Assembly (NCBI GenBank): GCA_964466465.1
Contig: CAYXNJ010000024.1
Span: forward strand, 1-37,304
From: Sulfurospirillum sp964466465
GTDB taxonomy: Bacteria; Campylobacterota; Campylobacteria; Campylobacterales; Sulfurospirillaceae
Reading direction: 5' to 3'
DNA: 37,304 nucleotides
In this document: positions 1 to 7,889 of the stretch, piece after piece
How the letters are laid out: each line of letters opens with the position of its first letter
Numbering within the stretch: position 1 is the stretch's first letter
Made by a program: the position numbers and the translations under genes
Notes under the pieces: generated by a model
Database searches by the model: none
Seen by the model: only the letters and a program-made list of their open reading frames with translations
What the model was told of the DNA's origin: nothing

Positions 1-169
1 TTTAAAACTTCTATTCATGCGAAATAGAAAACGCCTCAAACATCCTGTCCGTTAAATTTTTCTTTCTCTTTTTTTAATTTCTGCTCCTTTAATTTTAAAT
101 TACTAATACCCATATAATGGCATTTCTGATATAGATAGTTATTTAATGAGCTCTTTTGTTCTCTACTGC
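1..169. other. AT-rich leader region without a recognisable gene
   Basis: I can support no gene here. One plus-strand frame is open from the window edge to a TAA at 53-55 and could be the last 17 codons of an upstream gene, but it is too short to identify. The rest is AT-rich, with stops in every frame, and leads into the hrcA promoter. Confidence 0.5.
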
Positions 170-199
170 TTGACAATACCACACTCAATGTTGTATAAT
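170..199 (+). promoter_or_regulatory. sigma70 promoter of the hrcA-grpE-dnaK operon
   Basis: TTGACA at 170-175 and TATAAT at 194-199 both match the sigma70 consensus exactly, separated by 18 bases. Transcription would start near 206, at the left edge of the CIRCE-like element, so HrcA bound there would block the promoter. This is one of the best promoter matches in the window, fitting a heat-shock operon controlled by repression. Confidence 0.8.
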
Positions 200-203
200 T
201 TTA

Positions 204-230
204 TCAGCAATTAAACAATAAGAGTGCTAA
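204..230 (+). promoter_or_regulatory. CIRCE-like HrcA operator
   Basis: The right half GAGTGCTAA (222-230) is a perfect CIRCE half-site. Nine bases upstream, TCAGCAATT (204-212) matches six of nine positions of the canonical left half TTAGCACTC. The 9-9-9 spacing is that of CIRCE. The element covers the predicted transcription start, the ribosome binding site and a possible GTG start of hrcA, so it could act at both DNA and RNA level. That HrcA binds it is inferred from the family. Confidence 0.75.
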
Positions 231-232
231 AA

Positions 233-1036
233 ATGAAAAAACCTTCAAAGCAAGAGTTGATTTTAGATGCCATCATCCAAGAGTACCTAAAATCAAAAAT
301 GCCTATAGGCTCATCTGAGCTACAGATGAAGATGACACTTGGCATCTCTCCTTCTACTATACGCATTTATTTCAAAAAACTCTCCGATGTTGGTTCTTTA
401 GAACAACTCCATGTTAGCAGTGGACGTGTTCCAACGCATCGTGCTCTTATGGGGTATTGGCAAGAAAAGCTTGATTTAACACATCCATTAGAAATTAAAA
501 ATGTTGATAAAATCAAGCGTTCGACGTATGATCACGATCTTTTTTGTATTGTAGAAAAAACAGCTAATGTAACGTTTAAAGAGTTGGTAACTGTACAGAA
601 TCGTTTTTTGATTTTGGTTTTTGAAGGACATGAGGTTGTTTTAAAGTACAATGTTAAAGTCGAGCAGTTTTTACAGCGTCTTGTGGGGTGTCAAATGCGC
701 GAACTGAAAGACATCTCAGCACAAGTAGGACTTTATGAGTTGCATGAAAAGCTTTCAGCTATTTTTTCTCAAGCACCTATTTTAAAAGAAGGTGAGCGTA
801 CGATGTACTCTATAGCACAAGATCTACAAAATGATGCGTTTATACAAAGGTTCCAAACGCTTCATTTTGTAGAGTCTATTCGTGATGGGCTTTATTTTGA
901 TGGCTTTGTTCCTCGTGGATGTATGGCTATCAAGCAAAAGGCACAGCTTAAAGATGAAGATGCAACCGTTGATTTCTTCTGTTTTGGACGCATCGAGAGT
1001 GATTTTGAAGATTTTTTTAATCAAGTTAAGGAGTAA
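233..1036 (+). CDS. hrcA: Heat-inducible transcription repressor HrcA
   Basis: Repressor of class I heat-shock genes that binds CIRCE elements and whose folding depends on GroEL. The N-terminal ~70 residues form a winged helix-turn-helix (ILDAIIQEYL, then SPSTIRIYFKKLSDVG and SSGRVPT), followed by the GAF-like HrcA dimerisation region. At 267 residues it is shorter than the ~340-residue Bacillus protein, which I believe is usual for Campylobacterota. I chose ATG 233 because AAGAG at 220-224 is well spaced for it; an in-frame GTG at 224 would add three residues but lies inside the operator. It is first in the operon with grpE and dnaK, so it probably autoregulates. Confidence 0.93.
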   Translation: MKKPSKQELILDAIIQEYLKSKMPIGSSELQMKMTLGISPSTIRIYFKKLSDVGSLEQLHVSSGRVPTHRALMGYWQEKLDLTHPLEIKNVDKIKRSTYDHDLFCIVEKTANVTFKELVTVQNRFLILVFEGHEVVLKYNVKVEQFLQRLVGCQMRELKDISAQVGLYELHEKLSAIFSQAPILKEGERTMYSIAQDLQNDAFIQRFQTLHFVESIRDGLYFDGFVPRGCMAIKQKAQLKDEDATVDFFCFGRIESDFEDFFNQVKE

Positions 1037-1039
1037 CAT

Positions 1040-1600
1040 GTGGATGAAAAAATAAAAGAAGAGCAGGGTATTCCTGAATCCTCTGCAGAAATTGTTCCTG
1101 AGTGTTGCGGGGATAATGAAGAGTGTGAATGCGAACATGATAATGAAATAGAAGTGCTACACTCAAAAATCGCTGAACTGGAAGATCGATATTTAAGAGC
1201 TAATGCTGATTTTGACAATATGAAACGACGTTTAGAAAAAGAGAAAATGCAAGCCATTTCGTATGCGCATGAAGTATTTGCGCGTGATCTTTTACCCGTC
1301 ATTGACTCTTTAGAGATGGCAATTCTTGCTGGTAATAATACGGATGTGGAGAGTGGAGAACTTCTTTCTAAAGTGAAAGAGGGAATTGAGCTAACGATTG
1401 AGCAGTTTAGAAAAGCGTTTGAGAAACATGGTGTTGAATTGGTGGACATTGAAGGAACGTTTGATCCTAATTTCCATGAAGCCGTTATGCAATTAGAGAG
1501 TGAAGAAAAAGGCTCAGGTGAGATTTTGCAGGTTTTTCAAAAAGGCTACAAAATTAAAGAGCGCATTTTAAGACCAGCAATGGTGAGTATCGTAAAATAA
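1040..1600 (+). CDS. grpE: GrpE, nucleotide exchange factor of DnaK
   Basis: Co-chaperone that releases ADP from DnaK. The 186-residue protein has an acidic, low-complexity N-terminus, a long helical stretch (about residues 35-100; IAELEDRYLRANADFDNMKRR is typical of the family) and the C-terminal beta domain with FDPNFHEAV and ILRPAMVSIVK. The start is GTG at 1040, six bases after AAGGAG (1028-1033). The ATG two bases earlier is out of frame and soon stops. It begins three bases after the hrcA stop, so the two are co-transcribed and probably translationally coupled. Confidence 0.95.
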   Translation: MDEKIKEEQGIPESSAEIVPECCGDNEECECEHDNEIEVLHSKIAELEDRYLRANADFDNMKRRLEKEKMQAISYAHEVFARDLLPVIDSLEMAILAGNNTDVESGELLSKVKEGIELTIEQFRKAFEKHGVELVDIEGTFDPNFHEAVMQLESEEKGSGEILQVFQKGYKIKERILRPAMVSIVK

Positions 1601-1610
1601 AACTAAAATA

Positions 1611-1667
1611 CGACCGTTAGGTTGTGCTTTAGTGCAATGAATTGAGAACGAACTTTGTTCGTGCTCA
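1611..1667 (+). repeat. grpE-dnaK intergenic cluster of foldbacks
   Basis: The 103-base gap before dnaK holds three potential hairpins. CGACC (1611-1615) pairs with GGTTG (1620-1624). TTGTGC (1622-1627) pairs with GTGCAA (1632-1637) using two G-U pairs; it overlaps the first, so the two exclude each other. The strongest is ACGAAC-TTT-GTTCGT at 1648-1662, extended across one mismatch to 1643-1667. No T-run follows, so it is not a classic terminator. A processing or stability element setting DnaK over HrcA/GrpE levels is a reasonable guess. Confidence 0.5.
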
Positions 1668-1703
1668 TGAAAATAGTAAAAAATTAAAGTCAAAGGATAA
1701 AAA

Positions 1704-3590
1704 ATGGGAAAAGTAATTGGTATCGATTTAGGAACAACAAACTCATGTGTCTCTGTATATGAGAGAGGTGAGAGTAAAGTTATTCCAAACAAAGAGGGAA
1801 AAAACACAACACCTTCCGTTGTTGCATTTACGGATAAGGAAGAAGTTCTTGTAGGTGATACTGCAAAACGTCAAGCGGTCACAAATCCAAAAAGAACCAT
1901 CTACTCTATCAAGAGAATTATGGGTCTTATGAGCAATGAAGACAAAGCCAATGAGGCTAAAAAACGTCTTCCATACGCTGTTGTTGATAGAAATGGTGCA
2001 TGTGCGATTGAAATCGATGGTAAAGTTTATACTCCACAAGAGATCAGTGCAAAAGTGTTGATGAAACTTAAAGAAGATGCAGAAGCGTTCCTTGGCGAAG
2101 AAGTCACAGATGCAGTTATTACCGTTCCTGCATACTTCAATGACTCTCAAAGAAAAGCAACAAAAGAAGCAGGTACGATTGCTGGACTAAACGTTCTTCG
2201 TATTATTAATGAACCTACTGCAGCGGCACTTTCTTATGGTTTAGATAAAAAAGAGGCTGAGAAAATTGTTGTTTACGACTTGGGTGGTGGTACATTTGAC
2301 GTTACAGTGCTTGAAACAGGTGACAATGTTGTTGAAGTTCTCTCAACAGGTGGTGATGCGTTCCTTGGTGGTGACGACTTTGATAACCGTCTGATTGACT
2401 GGTTAGTTACTGAATTTAAAAATGAGAATGGCATCGATCTTAAATCGGATGTTATGGCTCTTCAACGTCTTAAAGAAGCAGCTGAAAACGCAAAAAAAGA
2501 GCTTTCATCTTCTAACGAGACCGAAGTAAATTTACCATTTATTACGGCTGATGCAACAGGTCCTAAACACCTTGTTAAAAAACTTACTCGTGCAAAATTT
2601 GAATCAATGATTGAAGATCTAGTAGAACTTACGATCAAAAAAATCAAAGAAGTTGTGAATGACTCTGATTTGAAAAAAGCTGAAATTAAAGAGATCGTTA
2701 TGGTTGGTGGATCAACCCGTGTTCCTTTAGTTCAACAAAAAGTAAAAGAATTTTTCGAGAAAGAACTGAACAAATCTGTGAACCCTGATGAAGTTGTCGC
2801 CATTGGTGCAGCAATTCAAGGTGCCGTTATTAAGGGTGATGTGAAAGATATTCTTCTTTTAGATGTTACACCTCTAAGCCTTGGTATTGAGACTTTGGGT
2901 GGTGTTATGACTAAACTTATCGAAAAAGGTACAACGATTCCTGTTAAAAAATCTCAAGTATTTTCAACAGCGGAAGATAACCAACCAGCGGTTACCATCC
3001 ATGCGCTTCAAGGTGAGCGTGAATTTGCAAGAGATAACAAGTCTCTTGGTCAGTTCAATCTTGAGAGCATCCCACCAGCACCTCGTGGTGTACCACAAAT
3101 CGAAGTTGCGTTTGACATCGATGCGAACGGTATCTTAACCGTTTCTGCGAAAGACAAAGCAACTGGTAAAGCACAAGAGATTAAAATCTCTGGTAGTTCA
3201 GGACTTGATGATGCAGAAATCGAAAAAATGGTTAAAGATGCTGAACTTCACAAAGAAGAAGACAAAAAACGTAAAGAAGCGGTTGATGCTAGAAATCAAG
3301 CCGATGCTTTAGCTCACCAAACCGAAAAATCACTTGGCGAGATGGGCGATGCAATCAGTGCTGAAGAGAAAGCAAAAATCGAAGCAGAGCTTAAAGCCCT
3401 TAAAGAAGTTCTTGCAAATGAGAGTGCTACCAAAGAGCAAATTGATGCGAAAGTAAAATCTTTAAGCGAAGCGAGTCACAAACTTGCTGAAGCTATGTAC
3501 AAAAAAGATCAAGGTGAAGCGGGTGCTGCTGGCGGTGAAAAACCAAAAGCTAAAAAAGATGACGATGTCATTGACGCGGAAGTAGAGTAA
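1704..3590 (+). CDS. dnaK: Molecular chaperone DnaK (Hsp70)
   Basis: ATP-dependent cytoplasmic chaperone of 628 residues, normal for the family. The nucleotide-binding domain (about 1-380) shows GIDLGTTNSCV at the N-terminus, YFNDSQRKATKEAG, INEPTAAALSYG, YDLGGGTFDVT and VGGSTRVPLVQ. The linker with LLLDVTPLSLGIET precedes the substrate-binding domain (about 390-500), then a helical lid and an acidic tail DDDVIDAEVE. The ATG lies shortly after AAAGGA. It is last in the hrcA operon and ends at a strong terminator. The J-domain partner is not in this window. Confidence 0.98.
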   Translation: MGKVIGIDLGTTNSCVSVYERGESKVIPNKEGKNTTPSVVAFTDKEEVLVGDTAKRQAVTNPKRTIYSIKRIMGLMSNEDKANEAKKRLPYAVVDRNGACAIEIDGKVYTPQEISAKVLMKLKEDAEAFLGEEVTDAVITVPAYFNDSQRKATKEAGTIAGLNVLRIINEPTAAALSYGLDKKEAEKIVVYDLGGGTFDVTVLETGDNVVEVLSTGGDAFLGGDDFDNRLIDWLVTEFKNENGIDLKSDVMALQRLKEAAENAKKELSSSNETEVNLPFITADATGPKHLVKKLTRAKFESMIEDLVELTIKKIKEVVNDSDLKKAEIKEIVMVGGSTRVPLVQQKVKEFFEKELNKSVNPDEVVAIGAAIQGAVIKGDVKDILLLDVTPLSLGIETLGGVMTKLIEKGTTIPVKKSQVFSTAEDNQPAVTIHALQGEREFARDNKSLGQFNLESIPPAPRGVPQIEVAFDIDANGILTVSAKDKATGKAQEIKISGSSGLDDAEIEKMVKDAELHKEEDKKRKEAVDARNQADALAHQTEKSLGEMGDAISAEEKAKIEAELKALKEVLANESATKEQIDAKVKSLSEASHKLAEAMYKKDQGEAGAAGGEKPKAKKDDDVIDAEVE

Positions 3591-3601
3591 ATACTTTTAA
3601 G

Positions 3602-3641
3602 GCGACCGAGGAAATTAAACCTCGGTCGCATCTCTTTTTTT
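3602..3641 (+). terminator. Rho-independent terminator of the hrcA-grpE-dnaK operon
   Basis: A perfect 10-bp GC-rich stem, GCGACCGAGG (3602-3611) with CCTCGGTCGC (3620-3629) and an 8-base loop, is followed by ATCTC and seven T on the plus strand. On the minus strand the following sequence is only weakly T-rich, so it may stop the converging cyclase operon less efficiently. Confidence 0.9.
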
Positions 3642-4878
3642 ATTTCAGTTTTTTAAACACTTCAAAATCATTTTTACCTCGTGCCTTTGCAACATACATC
3701 GCTGAATCAGCAGAACTAATCAGTGTTGATTTACTATCGGCATAGAGTGGATATTGGCTAATCCCAATACTAGCTCCTACTTGTATATGATGATCTTCTA
3801 ATGTTACGGGCGAAGAAATTGCTTGAATAATTTTTTTTGCGACATTTTCAGCAGAGCTATCATCTTCAACATTTTCCAAAATAACGGCAAATTCATCACC
3901 TCCAATGCGAAAAATTGCATCATTGTTACGCAAGGTTTCTTTAAGAACTTTTCCAACATTTTGTAGCAAGTGATCCCCCATCGTGTGTCCTAATGTATCG
4001 TTTACGACTTTAAAATCGTCTAAGTCAATGAGCATTAAATAACAACATGTACCATAACGCTCAGCATTATTGACAGCTTGTGTGATGCGTTCTTCAAAAT
4101 AATGGCGATTGGGCAGACCCGTGACACGGTCATAGTAGGCAAGTTGTTGTAAACTCAAGTCTCGTTTTTTAATTTCTGACATCATTTCACCAAAAGCATT
4201 GGTTAAAGCACCAACTTCGTCTTTCGTCTCGACGGAAAGCTCTGTCGAATAATCATTTTCGGAGGTAATACGTTTGGTAGCAGAGAGAAGATATGCTAAA
4301 GGTTCAGTAATGCTTCGACTAATGCGTGTTGTAAGTTTTTTAGCAACAAAAGAGGCAATAAATGTTGCTAGAATTGTGAAAATAATGTACCAACCTAGAC
4401 GAACGTATAGGTTATGGAGACTGCCTGTTAAATAAACGGTACCTACAGGAACTGAGCGTAAAAGAATGGGCTTTTTAATCGTAATTGAGTTATATGTAAG
4501 ATTTTCTTTTATATGCGTAAGATCGACTGTTAAAGTTGATATATCTTCATCTTTACTGTCATGTTTATGATAATGTGCCAAGAGTGTTCCATCTATTGAG
4601 AGCAGATGTGCCTCTAAAATATCAGGAGCACTTTTAAGGGCTAACAGCATTTCTTCGGCGGCTTTTGAATCATTAAATGCAACAGCAGCAGCAGAACTAT
4701 CGCGAATAATATCTGTTTGTGTACGTATTTCTTGCAAAACAGCATTTTTAATAGCAATGTATTGGTACATTAACATCAAAGTTGAGATGACGATAACCAC
4801 CAGCGCAATGCTTAATGTATTGGCATAAACCAGTTTTTGTTGAATAGATTGTTGACTCAGCAGTTTTTTGATGAACAT
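3640..4878 (-). CDS. YfiN-like membrane diguanylate cyclase (CHASE8-HAMP-GGDEF)
   Basis: Makes c-di-GMP from two GTP at the inner membrane. Order: short cytoplasmic N-terminus, membrane segment about 19-41, periplasmic CHASE8-type domain about 42-155 (SSAAAVAFND at 61-70 and SAPDILEAHL are typical), membrane segment about 161-179, HAMP about 180-235, and GGDEF domain 245-412. The active motif GGDEF (326-330) is intact, and an RNND I-site (317-320) predicts product inhibition. There is no EAL domain. This is the YfiN/TpbB architecture, a cyclase held off by periplasmic YfiR. It starts two bases after an upstream yfiR-like gene and is last in a five-gene operon, so it is probably the output of the two receptor/YfiR modules. 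Architecture is clear; regulation is inferred. Confidence 0.9.
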   Translation of the reverse strand: MFIKKLLSQQSIQQKLVYANTLSIALVVIVISTLMLMYQYIAIKNAVLQEIRTQTDIIRDSSAAAVAFNDSKAAEEMLLALKSAPDILEAHLLSIDGTLLAHYHKHDSKDEDISTLTVDLTHIKENLTYNSITIKKPILLRSVPVGTVYLTGSLHNLYVRLGWYIIFTILATFIASFVAKKLTTRISRSITEPLAYLLSATKRITSENDYSTELSVETKDEVGALTNAFGEMMSEIKKRDLSLQQLAYYDRVTGLPNRHYFEERITQAVNNAERYGTCCYLMLIDLDDFKVVNDTLGHTMGDHLLQNVGKVLKETLRNNDAIFRIGGDEFAVILENVEDDSSAENVAKKIIQAISSPVTLEDHHIQVGASIGISQYPLYADSKSTLISSADSAMYVAKARGKNDFEVFKKLK

Positions 4879-4880
4879 AA

Positions 4881-5396
4881 TCAGGGTGTCTCTTTCTTAG
4901 CAAGATTGAGTAAGCGTGAGCTTAAATTTAAATGTGACTCTTTTAAGGCTTTTGTGTCAATCGTAAAGGCTAATTTTTCATTCTCTTGCACAATCAAGAT
5001 ATGATAATATGACATTTTAACATTATCGGTCACAAGAAGTATAGGCAAAGTTGTGATTTCATGTAAAAGTTTCTGTTCTTTTTGTTGGTCTGTTTTACCC
5101 AAAAAAACAATGTGACAGTTGCTGACATCATCATTTTCTAAGAGAACAGATATTTTAATGATTTGATCTCCCATGGTTTTACCTTCTAGCGCATAAATCG
5201 CCGAGCCAAAACCTTCTTTGCCATAGAGACAGAGGTTAAAATCTCCAGTTCTTTTATTTTCTGGCCAATCAGTGAGCAATGCGAAATTGTAAAGATACGC
5301 CGCTTTGATAGTATATTCAGGTAATGCCTCTGTGGCTTTGAGCATTGATAAACATACACTGATGATAAGAATGAAAAAGGTTAGTATCGGTTTCAT
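4881..5396 (-). CDS. YfiR-family (DUF4154) periplasmic protein, copy B
   Basis: A 171-residue secreted protein with a signal peptide (MKPILTFFILIISVCLSMLKA, cleavage near residue 23) and a YfiR/DUF4154 domain. Recognisable features are YTIKAAYLYNFALLTDWP, the Cys56/Cys94 pair (FNLCLYG and SNCHIVFLG) in the positions of a conserved YfiR disulfide, and a C-terminus with LNLSSRLLNLAKK. In Pseudomonas, YfiR binds the periplasmic domain of the cyclase YfiN and inhibits it. I start at ATG 5396, which overlaps the upstream receptor stop by four bases (ATGA), as in the paralogous pair; an in-frame start nine codons earlier is less likely. The cyclase gene follows after two bases. Family is clear; partnership is inferred. 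Confidence 0.87.
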   Translation of the reverse strand: MKPILTFFILIISVCLSMLKATEALPEYTIKAAYLYNFALLTDWPENKRTGDFNLCLYGKEGFGSAIYALEGKTMGDQIIKISVLLENDDVSNCHIVFLGKTDQQKEQKLLHEITTLPILLVTDNVKMSYYHILIVQENEKLAFTIDTKALKESHLNLSSRLLNLAKKETP

Positions 5397-7366
5397 TTGA
5401 AGGTGTACTCCAATTGAAGCCAAAATGTTCGTCCTGATTGATGTATGAGCTTTTGGCTCTCGCTAAATGTCCACACAACATCGCCATAGTTTTCATCAAA
5501 CACATTACGTATCAAGAAATTTGCATCCAAATGCGGTGCAATATGATGTGCCAAGAGGTTTAGATTGACGAGTGTGTGACCTGGTGCATACTCCTCTCTT
5601 GCTGCGGTATATAAAGGTCGTGAACCTAGATACTGCACCTCTAAGCCCATACGTAACTGATCATTCAGTATAGGGGTTGAAAGGTTAAATTTGGCGATAT
5701 GCGTAGGTGCATTGATCAGCGTTAGTCCTGTATTTTTCTCTTCGGCATTTTGCCATGCGTAACTAGTGCGAATGCGTGTACCGTCTATCCAATGCTTTTC
5801 AAGTTCTATCTCAGCACCTTTTGTTTCAACATCTCCTGTTTCATCTTCAGAACTAATACGATTGCTTACAGTGTAGCGATACAAGGAACCAAGTAGCTTG
5901 GTTTCATACCCCAAGTTTTGCTCCAGAACCAACTCTAATGTTTTAGCACGTTCTGGTTTTTCGTGTGTTCCTTCAAATAACGTAGCTTGACGATTGGATT
6001 TACCCGCGGATAATTTTAAAACGGTTGTGTCTAAAGCTTGCCACACAAGCGCTGCATGAGGGCTTAGGGCATGAATATTATTGTCGCTATTTTCATAGCG
6101 AGCACCGTAATTCAGACTAAGAGTTGGTGTCAGCACAAAATCATCATACACATACACACTGTACGTTTCACGCGGTCTATAGCGTGTTGTCGTTGTATTT
6201 TCTTGTTGGTATGTGAGAGGATTTATTTCATAATCATACCAACGCCATTGATCTTTGCGGTATTCTGTGCCTAAAGAGAGAATGTGGTTATCAAACCATG
6301 TTCCAATGAGCTTAAAATCTGCTCCATGCCAGCGTGCTGTTCCCATTCCCTCATTGATAAAATCTTCATACGATACAGAATCAGCGTATCGATACGTATA
6401 GGCACCATACCAAAAGGAAGATGAAAGTTTCATGGACTTTGAAAGGTCTGTGTCGTACTTTAAGCGCACAAAACTATTTTCATCGCTACCATCAATGGGG
6501 TCGCCATCAACTTTGGCAAAAGGATAAGAAGGTATATCCGTATTACGCTTAGAATAAGCTGCCAATAACGAGAGATTTTCGTAACTGGTTTTTAAGAAAA
6601 AACGTTTATTGTCCTCTCCATTGTCATTGTTTTGCGAAATATTACCTAGTGTAGTGTCGCTATAGGAAAAACTTCGTCCATGGGTACGAAATGTAGAAGC
6701 TGAGAGTAATATGTCGGCGCCATTGTCCAATGTTTCTCCCACACTGACACGTTCTTGATGGGCATGCTGGCTCCCATATCCAAATGCTACTTGTGTGCCA
6801 TTGATAGCGCTACCCTTTTTAGTGATAATGTTAATAGCTCCTAAAAGTGCACCATTGCTATAACCAGAACTGCCACCGCCTGGGATATACTCAACACGCT
6901 CAATCATTGAAACATCTAAGATACCATCGTTTCCTAGGTATGCTTGCCCATAGAGACTATCGTCTGCTCTATAGCCATCAATGAGGACAATAATACGCCC
7001 CGAGTATTCCGCAGGGCTACTAAAACCTCGTCCTGCTAAAAAAGTATATTCATAGCCTTGTGCTATATGAAGCCCTCGCATACTTCCTAAGATGTCAGCT
7101 AACGTACGATACCCATAATCTTTAATATCTTGTGTGGTCACGATAGAAACAGCCGAAGTAGCGTTACTGATTTGGTTGGCGATATGGCTTGCTGGGATAT
7201 ACTTTGTCTCAACCAACTCTTCAAGAGGTATCATCGTTGCATCCATGTTCATCTCTTTTGCCATCAATGATGTTGCGACAACTAAAGAGAGTAATGAAGT
7301 AACATGAGGCTTTTGAGCCCCCTCTTGTAGCAGTGTTCTATACGAAGTTATCCACTGGTACAACAT
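5393..7366 (-). CDS. TonB-dependent outer membrane receptor, copy B
   Basis: A 657-residue receptor: signal-like hydrophobic segment about 22-36, a conserved stretch DATMIPLEELVETK (42-55) where a TonB box would lie, plug domain about 65-186 (VSIVTTQDIKDYGYRTLADIL, RGLHIAQG, RIIVLIDGYR, IERVEYIPGGGSSGY, GAINIITKKG), then a beta barrel ending in WLQLEYTFK. Such proteins use TonB energy to import or sense scarce ligands such as siderophores, heme or vitamins; the ligand cannot be told here. It starts one base after the upstream yfiR-like gene and overlaps the downstream one by four bases. It closely resembles copy A, especially in the plug. No transporter permease lies nearby, which favours a sensing role. 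Confidence 0.88.
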   Translation of the reverse strand: MLYQWITSYRTLLQEGAQKPHVTSLLSLVVATSLMAKEMNMDATMIPLEELVETKYIPASHIANQISNATSAVSIVTTQDIKDYGYRTLADILGSMRGLHIAQGYEYTFLAGRGFSSPAEYSGRIIVLIDGYRADDSLYGQAYLGNDGILDVSMIERVEYIPGGGSSGYSNGALLGAINIITKKGSAINGTQVAFGYGSQHAHQERVSVGETLDNGADILLSASTFRTHGRSFSYSDTTLGNISQNNDNGEDNKRFFLKTSYENLSLLAAYSKRNTDIPSYPFAKVDGDPIDGSDENSFVRLKYDTDLSKSMKLSSSFWYGAYTYRYADSVSYEDFINEGMGTARWHGADFKLIGTWFDNHILSLGTEYRKDQWRWYDYEINPLTYQQENTTTTRYRPRETYSVYVYDDFVLTPTLSLNYGARYENSDNNIHALSPHAALVWQALDTTVLKLSAGKSNRQATLFEGTHEKPERAKTLELVLEQNLGYETKLLGSLYRYTVSNRISSEDETGDVETKGAEIELEKHWIDGTRIRTSYAWQNAEEKNTGLTLINAPTHIAKFNLSTPILNDQLRMGLEVQYLGSRPLYTAAREEYAPGHTLVNLNLLAHHIAPHLDANFLIRNVFDENYGDVVWTFSESQKLIHQSGRTFWLQLEYTFK

Positions 7367-7367
7367 T

Positions 7368-7889
7368 TTAGGGGTTTACTTTTTTAGCTAAGTTGAGTAA
7401 CCTAGAGCTTAGATTTAAATGGGATTCTTTTAAAGCTTTTGTGTCAATCGTAAAGGCTAATTTTTCATTATCTTGCACAATTAGGATGTGATAATACGCT
7501 CTTTTTGGATCATCGCTTACGATTAAAACAGGTAGTCCTAGACTCTCTTCCAAGAGGCGTTTTTCTTTTGGGTTATGATGATTGGTTTCGCCTAAAAATA
7601 AAATATGACATTTTTTAACATCATCACCCTCTAAAAGCCTATGAATTTTAATGGTTTGTTCTCCTATGGTTTTACCCATCAATGCGTCAATAGCAGCACC
7701 AAAACTATCTTTACCAGAGAGACAGAGGTTGAAATCTCCAGCTCTTTTACTCTCAGGCCAGTCTGTTAAGAGTGCGAAATTGTAAAGATATGCTGCTTTA
7801 ATGGTATATTCAGGCAAGGCGTCCGCTGCTTTGAGTGTCGATGAACAGACACTGATGATAAGGATGAAAAAGGTTAGTATCTGTTTCAT
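7368..7889 (-). CDS. YfiR-family (DUF4154) periplasmic protein, copy A
   Basis: A 173-residue paralogue of the protein encoded at 4881-5396, with a similar signal peptide (cleavage near residue 23), the same YTIKAAYLYNFALLTDWPE block, Cys56 and Cys94, and an almost identical C-terminal ~35 residues (LAFTIDTKALKESHLNLSSR onward). The middle differs (IHRLLEGDDVKKCHILFLGE, then NHHNPKEKRLLEESLG), which could set partner specificity. The start ATG overlaps the upstream receptor stop as ATGA, giving tight translational coupling. By family it should be a periplasmic regulator of a YfiN-type cyclase; only one such cyclase is encoded here, so both copies may act on it. Confidence 0.87.
   Translation of the reverse strand: MKQILTFFILIISVCSSTLKAADALPEYTIKAAYLYNFALLTDWPESKRAGDFNLCLSGKDSFGAAIDALMGKTIGEQTIKIHRLLEGDDVKKCHILFLGETNHHNPKEKRLLEESLGLPVLIVSDDPKRAYYHILIVQDNEKLAFTIDTKALKESHLNLSSRLLNLAKKVNP

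Noticed and set aside
2..55. Open frame of 17 codons at the left edge, possibly the end of an upstream gene
   Set aside because: Too short to identify, and AT-rich sequence often gives such a frame by chance.
824..1449. Minus-strand open frames inside hrcA and grpE
   Set aside because: They lie antisense to clearly conserved genes, with serine/phenylalanine-rich composition typical of reverse-complement shadows.
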